From assembly GCF_963853665.1 (NCBI RefSeq), contig NZ_OY970459.1, positions 1 to 64,000 of the forward strand: a stretch of DNA of 64,000 nucleotides. The letters run 5' to 3'. The notes beneath the pieces are model-generated. The model made no database searches. It saw only the letters and a list, made by a program, of their open reading frames with translations, and was not told where the DNA came from. The DNA is from Mycobacterium decipiens (lineage in GTDB: Bacteria > Actinomycetota > Actinomycetes > Mycobacteriales > Mycobacteriaceae). How positions within the stretch are numbered: the first letter of the stretch is position 1; every line of letters starts with the position of its first letter. Of this stretch, positions 60,975 through 64,000 are shown piece by piece. The translations under genes were made by a program, and so were the position numbers.

Positions 60975-62081
60975 TTAGCCCGCGATGATGAACTCTTCGA
61001 GTTGGGTGCGTGCGACGTCGTCGGCGAGCTGCTGCGGAGGGCTCTTCATCAAGTAGGCCGACGCCGGGATCACCGGTCCGCCGATGCCCCGGTCCTTGGC
61101 GATCTTGGCCGCGCGTACCGCGTCGATGATGACGCCGGCCGAGTTCGGCGAGTCCCACACCTCGAGCTTGTACTCGAGGTTCAACGGCACATCGCCGAAG
61201 GCGCGGCCTTCCAGACGCACGTAGGCCCATTTGCGGTCGTCGAGCCAGCCGACATGGTCGGACGGGCCGATATGGACGTCCTTGCTGTTGAACTCGCGCT
61301 GCACATTTGACGTCACGGCCTGAGTCTTGGAGATCTTCTTGGATTCCAGGCGCTCGCGCTCCAGCATGTTCAGGAAGTCCATGTTGCCGCCGACGTTGAG
61401 TTGCATGGTGCGGTCCAACTGCACGCCGCGGTCCTCGAACAGCTTGGCCATCACGCGGTGGGTGATGGTCGCGCCGACCTGGCTCTTGATGTCGTCGCCG
61501 ACGATGGGCACCCCAGCGTCGGTGAACTTCTTGGCCCACACCGGGTCGGAGGCGATGAACACCGGCAGTGCGTTCACAAACGCCACTTTCGCGTCGATGG
61601 CGCATTGGGCGTAGAACTTGTCGGCTTCTTCCGAGCCCACCGGCAGGTAGGAGACCAGCACGTCGACCCGGGCTTCCTTCAGCGCCTGGACCACGTCGAC
61701 TGGCTCGGCGTCGGACAGCTCGATGGTGTCGGCGTAGTACTTGCCGATGCCGTCGAGGGTGGGTCCGCGCTGCACGACCACGTTGGTCGGCGCCACGTCG
61801 GCGATCTTGATCGTGTTGTTCTCCGAGGCGAAGATCGCGTCCGACAGGTCGAAGCCGACCTTCTTGGCGTCCACATCGAACGCCGCAACGAATTTGACGT
61901 CGCGGACGTGGTACGGGCCGAACCGCACGTGCATGAGTCCGGGCACCGTCGAGGTGTCGTCGGCGTTGTAGTAGTACTCGACGCCTTGGACCAGCGAGGA
62001 CGCGCAGTTGCCGACGCCGACGATGGCGACTCGTACTTCCGTCTGCGCCTCCGGCGCCCCTAGTGGCTTGTGCTCAGTCAT
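60975..62081 (-). CDS. ino1: Inositol-3-phosphate synthase
   Basis: Ino1 converts glucose 6-phosphate to myo-inositol 3-phosphate, the first step towards phosphatidylinositol, lipoarabinomannan and mycothiol. The 368 residues contain the Rossmann motif [10 protein letters not shown] near 20, [29 protein letters not shown], and the conserved catalytic stretch [13 protein letters not shown] and [16 protein letters not shown] at 62081 has AGGAGA 8 bp upstream; an adjacent TTG is the longer option. It follows the PadR gene by 84 bp. Confidence 0.97.
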   Translation of the reverse strand: MTEHKPLGAPEAQTEVRVAIVGVGNCASSLVQGVEYYYNADDTSTVPGLMHVRFGPYHVRDVKFVAAFDVDAKKVGFDLSDAIFASENNTIKIADVAPTNVVVQRGPTLDGIGKYYADTIELSDAEPVDVVQALKEARVDVLVSYLPVGSEEADKFYAQCAIDAKVAFVNALPVFIASDPVWAKKFTDAGVPIVGDDIKSQVGATITHRVMAKLFEDRGVQLDRTMQLNVGGNMDFLNMLERERLESKKISKTQAVTSNVQREFNSKDVHIGPSDHVGWLDDRKWAYVRLEGRAFGDVPLNLEYKLEVWDSPNSAGVIIDAVRAAKIAKDRGIGGPVIPASAYLMKSPPQQLADDVARTQLEEFIIAG

Positions 62082-62165
62082 CAAGGCGTTCTCCTAACCT
62101 CATAACCTCTGGGGTGTCTTGGGTGGTTGGTTCGTGCTGGGGTACTGCGGGGTTGGTGCCGGGAT

Positions 62166-62708
62166 TCACGTCTGTTCGGCGTGGTTGGGTGCCGCCCGTT
62201 CCGCGGCGATGAGCTCGTTGAGCCACTTGACTTCACGCTCGCTGGACTCGAGCCCGAGTTGATGCAGTTGGCGCGTGTAGCGGTCAAACGAACCGCTGGC
62301 CCGCGCCACCGCCTCGCGCAGGCCTTCCCGGCGTTCCTCCACCTGGCGACGCCGGCCTTCCAGGATGCGCATTCGCGCTTCCGCCGGGGTGCGGTTGAAG
62401 AACGCGAGGTGCACCCCGAAACCGTCGTCGGTGTAGTTGTGCGGGCCGGTGTCGGCCACCAGCTCACCGAAGCGTCGACGACCCTGGTCGGTCAGTTGGT
62501 AGACGCGTCGTGCCCGTCGCACCGGGGTCCCGGCCGGCGCCGCATTCTCGGCGATGAGCCCCTCCGCCTGCATGCGCCGCAGCGCCGGGTACAGCGAACC
62601 GTACGAGAATGCCCGGAACGCGCCAAGTAGTCCGGTCAGCCTCTTACGCAACTCGTAGCCATGCATCGGCGATTCGATCAGGAGACCCAGAATCGCGAGT
62701 TCCAGCAT
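62166..62708 (-). CDS. PadR-family transcriptional regulator
   Basis: The 180-residue regulator corresponds to Rv0047c. The winged helix is MLELAILGLLIESPMHGYEL with the recognition segment GSLYPALRRMQAEGLI, and a C-terminal coiled-coil dimerisation domain follows (RMRILEGRRRQVEERREGLR). It lies immediately upstream of ino1 on the same strand, so the two are likely co-transcribed and ino1 is a plausible target. Inverted repeats upstream are candidate operators. Confidence 0.93.
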   Translation of the reverse strand: MLELAILGLLIESPMHGYELRKRLTGLLGAFRAFSYGSLYPALRRMQAEGLIAENAAPAGTPVRRARRVYQLTDQGRRRFGELVADTGPHNYTDDGFGVHLAFFNRTPAEARMRILEGRRRQVEERREGLREAVARASGSFDRYTRQLHQLGLESSEREVKWLNELIAAERAAPNHAEQT

Positions 62709-62749
62709 CGAGGCACCCCCTTTTGCATGGCTGGTTACGTTGGCTAGTT

Positions 62750-62788
62750 ACGATGGTCCGACGTCTCGCGTCATCGTATCGTTTCGAT
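62750..62788. promoter_or_regulatory. Candidate PadR operator
   Basis: Inverted arms ACGATG (62750-62755) and CATCGT (62772-62777) flank a 16-bp spacer, and directly after them is the palindrome ATCG-TTT-CGAT (62778-62788). They lie 42-80 bp upstream of the PadR start codon on the reverse strand, where an autoregulatory site would be. Confidence 0.45.
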
Positions 62789-62848
62789 ATATTCGCCACA
62801 ATACCGCTCACCGTTGGTGCGCTGTTCGTCCTGCTCAACTGGGGTTGA
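62753..62848 (+). CDS. Possible 31-residue membrane microprotein
   Basis: A forward ATG frame encodes MVRRLASSYRFD followed by a hydrophobic helix IFATIPLTVGALFVLLNW and Gly-stop. A basic N-terminus plus one helix is a typical single-pass microprotein. It is divergent from the PadR gene, overlaps its putative operator and has no strong ribosome site. Existence is uncertain. Confidence 0.35.
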   Translation: MVRRLASSYRFDIFATIPLTVGALFVLLNWG

Positions 62849-62863
62849 CCGGCGCCGGGCCGA

Positions 62864-63742
62864 CTAGTTCGGGTAGCTCACCTGTTTGATGGTGCCGTCA
62901 CCAGCGAAGACGATGTGACCACCGCCGTAATCGCTGGAGACATGCAACGACAATGTCAACGCCCCGGGCGCGGTCGGGTCCTTGGCCGGCTCGACTATCA
63001 GGTACATGGTCTTGACGTCGGACTGTTTCATCCCGAGGGTTTCCGCGGCACCCCGGATGATGCCGACCGCCGTCTTGGCGTCGAACTTGCTCAGGTCGAC
63101 GAGAGCCACGTCAGAGCTGTTTCTGGGTGAGCTGGTCGGATCGCCCCACCCGCCGCGGTAGGTGTAGTCCAGGACGCGGCGGTCGTCTTTGGGGTCGCGC
63201 CGATCTATCGACGCCCAGTCGGGATAGATCACCAGCTTGTAGCCGACGGTGTCGCCGAACCTGGCGCGAGTTTGTTCCAGCAGTCCGGTGAGTCCGCCGA
63301 GGGAGTGCAGTTGCCGGGGCGGGGTCAGCACCAGCGCCGCGACTCCGTCGGGCTTGGCGCCGGGATCCCCTGGATCCGCAGCGAATTCCAGCGGCGAACC
63401 GGTGCCGCCGTACAGGCCCCAGCCGATGCCGACGCCCAACAGCACCGACACCACAAAAGCGGCGGCCAGGATGCCCAACCTGTTGTGCTTCGCCCGCGAT
63501 CTGAGTGCGGGCATCTGTGCGGGTGCGCTCTCGGCTTGCAGGTCGGCCACCAGATCCTGCAGATCACCCAGGGTCACGGCCTTGGTGGCGGTGCTGACGC
63601 GTTCCCGGTGTTCTTCCATCGAGAGCTCGCCGTCGTTGAGGGCGTTGTCGAGAATCCGGCAGGCGTCTTGCCGGTCGCTGTCTTTGGCCCGGGTCGTCGT
63701 CGATACTGCGCGCGCAAGCGGTGCGCCCAGCCATTTCGCCAC
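62864..63742 (-). CDS. DUF1707 membrane protein
   Basis: The 292-residue protein corresponds to Rv0048c. The N-terminal DUF1707 (SHOCT-like) motif RQDACRILDNALNDGELSMEEHRERV is followed by a membrane helix (about 90-113: GILAAAFVVSVLLGVGIGWG) and an extracytoplasmic domain (LGGLTGLLEQTRARFGDTVGYKLV onwards). GTG at 63742 follows the M. tuberculosis N-terminus; another GTG at 63778 is possible. The function is unknown. Confidence 0.87.
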   Translation of the reverse strand: MAKWLGAPLARAVSTTTRAKDSDRQDACRILDNALNDGELSMEEHRERVSTATKAVTLGDLQDLVADLQAESAPAQMPALRSRAKHNRLGILAAAFVVSVLLGVGIGWGLYGGTGSPLEFAADPGDPGAKPDGVAALVLTPPRQLHSLGGLTGLLEQTRARFGDTVGYKLVIYPDWASIDRRDPKDDRRVLDYTYRGGWGDPTSSPRNSSDVALVDLSKFDAKTAVGIIRGAAETLGMKQSDVKTMYLIVEPAKDPTAPGALTLSLHVSSDYGGGHIVFAGDGTIKQVSYPN

Positions 63743-63876
63743 GGGATGATCGTAGGAGCCCGTGTCGATTCTGAGCACCTAATGCCCGCCGCTGTCCCGC
63801 AAGCGGGAGGTGTCGCCACCGCCAGACCGCGCCGCTCTGCATCGTCGCGACGGGAAAACGTCGTACTCTGGTCAGC

Positions 63877-64000
63877 GTGCGACTGCAGCGACAGGTGGTG
63901 GACTACACGCTACGGCGGCGCTCACTGCTGGCCGAGGTGTATTCGGGACGCACCGGTGTGTCCGAGGTGTGCGACGCGAATCCCTATCTGCTGCGCGCCG
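63877..64000 (+). CDS. DUF5318 family protein, 3'-truncated by the window end
   Basis: GTG at 63877 opens a frame (VRLQRQVVDYTLRRR, then YSGRTGVSEVCDANPYLL) that matches the N-terminus of Rv0049. Only about 41 codons are visible. The family has a short zinc-binding cysteine core further on. In M. tuberculosis this gene precedes ponA1. Confidence 0.85.
   Translation, partial: MRLQRQVVDYTLRRRSLLAEVYSGRTGVSEVCDANPYLLRA

Overview
The window reads as the replication-origin end of a slow-growing Mycobacterium chromosome, closely related to but distinct from the M. tuberculosis complex. Evidence is the gene order dnaA-oriC-dnaN-recF-gyrB-gyrA, near-identical core proteins, WhiB, PE/PPE and ESX genes, F420-type enzymes and the pknA/pknB cell-division cluster. 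GyrA is 838 residues with no intein, which argues against those mycobacteria whose gyrA carries one. Statements about M. tuberculosis gene order come from memory of that genome; no search was run.

Layout. 1-9820: replication and topology genes. 9825-13361: a 59-bp tandem duplication, a DUF3566 membrane protein, tRNA-Ile, a small membrane ORF, tRNA-Ala, cwsA, ppiA, a PH-like membrane protein and crgA. 13512-25070: a DUF881 protein and the glutamine amidotransferase trpG/pabA facing the reverse-strand cluster fhaA, fhaB, pstP, rodA, pbpA, pknA, pknB, which couples peptidoglycan synthesis to Ser/Thr phosphorylation. 25339-25421: tRNA-Leu(CAG).

25422-31235 is accessory. Immediately behind tRNA-Leu lies the tail of a tyrosine recombinase. 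It is followed by a TGT/DpdA-like base-exchange enzyme converging on a tightly coupled two-gene operon of unknown function, then GNAT and pirin genes. This block separates tRNA-Leu from the nitronate monooxygenase-whiB5 pair that lies next to it in M. tuberculosis. The TGT-like trio is the best candidate for an undescribed system.

32889-46112 is an XRE regulator, an NlpC/P60 peptidase, a run of DUF genes (the Rv0023-Rv0030 set), then eccB, single-chain eccC, PE and PPE genes. It is the front half of an ESX-2-like type VII secretion locus, with no esx pair, eccD, mycP, eccE or espG. M. tuberculosis keeps the leading genes but not the secretion genes here, so this may be the ancestral arrangement. 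A PknD-like receptor kinase with an NHL propeller, a decayed gene and a 54-bp tandem repeat follow.

49108-64000 returns to conserved order: Rv0036c-like, MFS, YqgE, an SBF transporter, mtc28-like, leuS, MarR, GntR, LLM oxidoreductase, alpha/beta hydrolase, ino1 with its PadR neighbour, a DUF1707 protein and the start of a DUF5318 gene cut by the window end.
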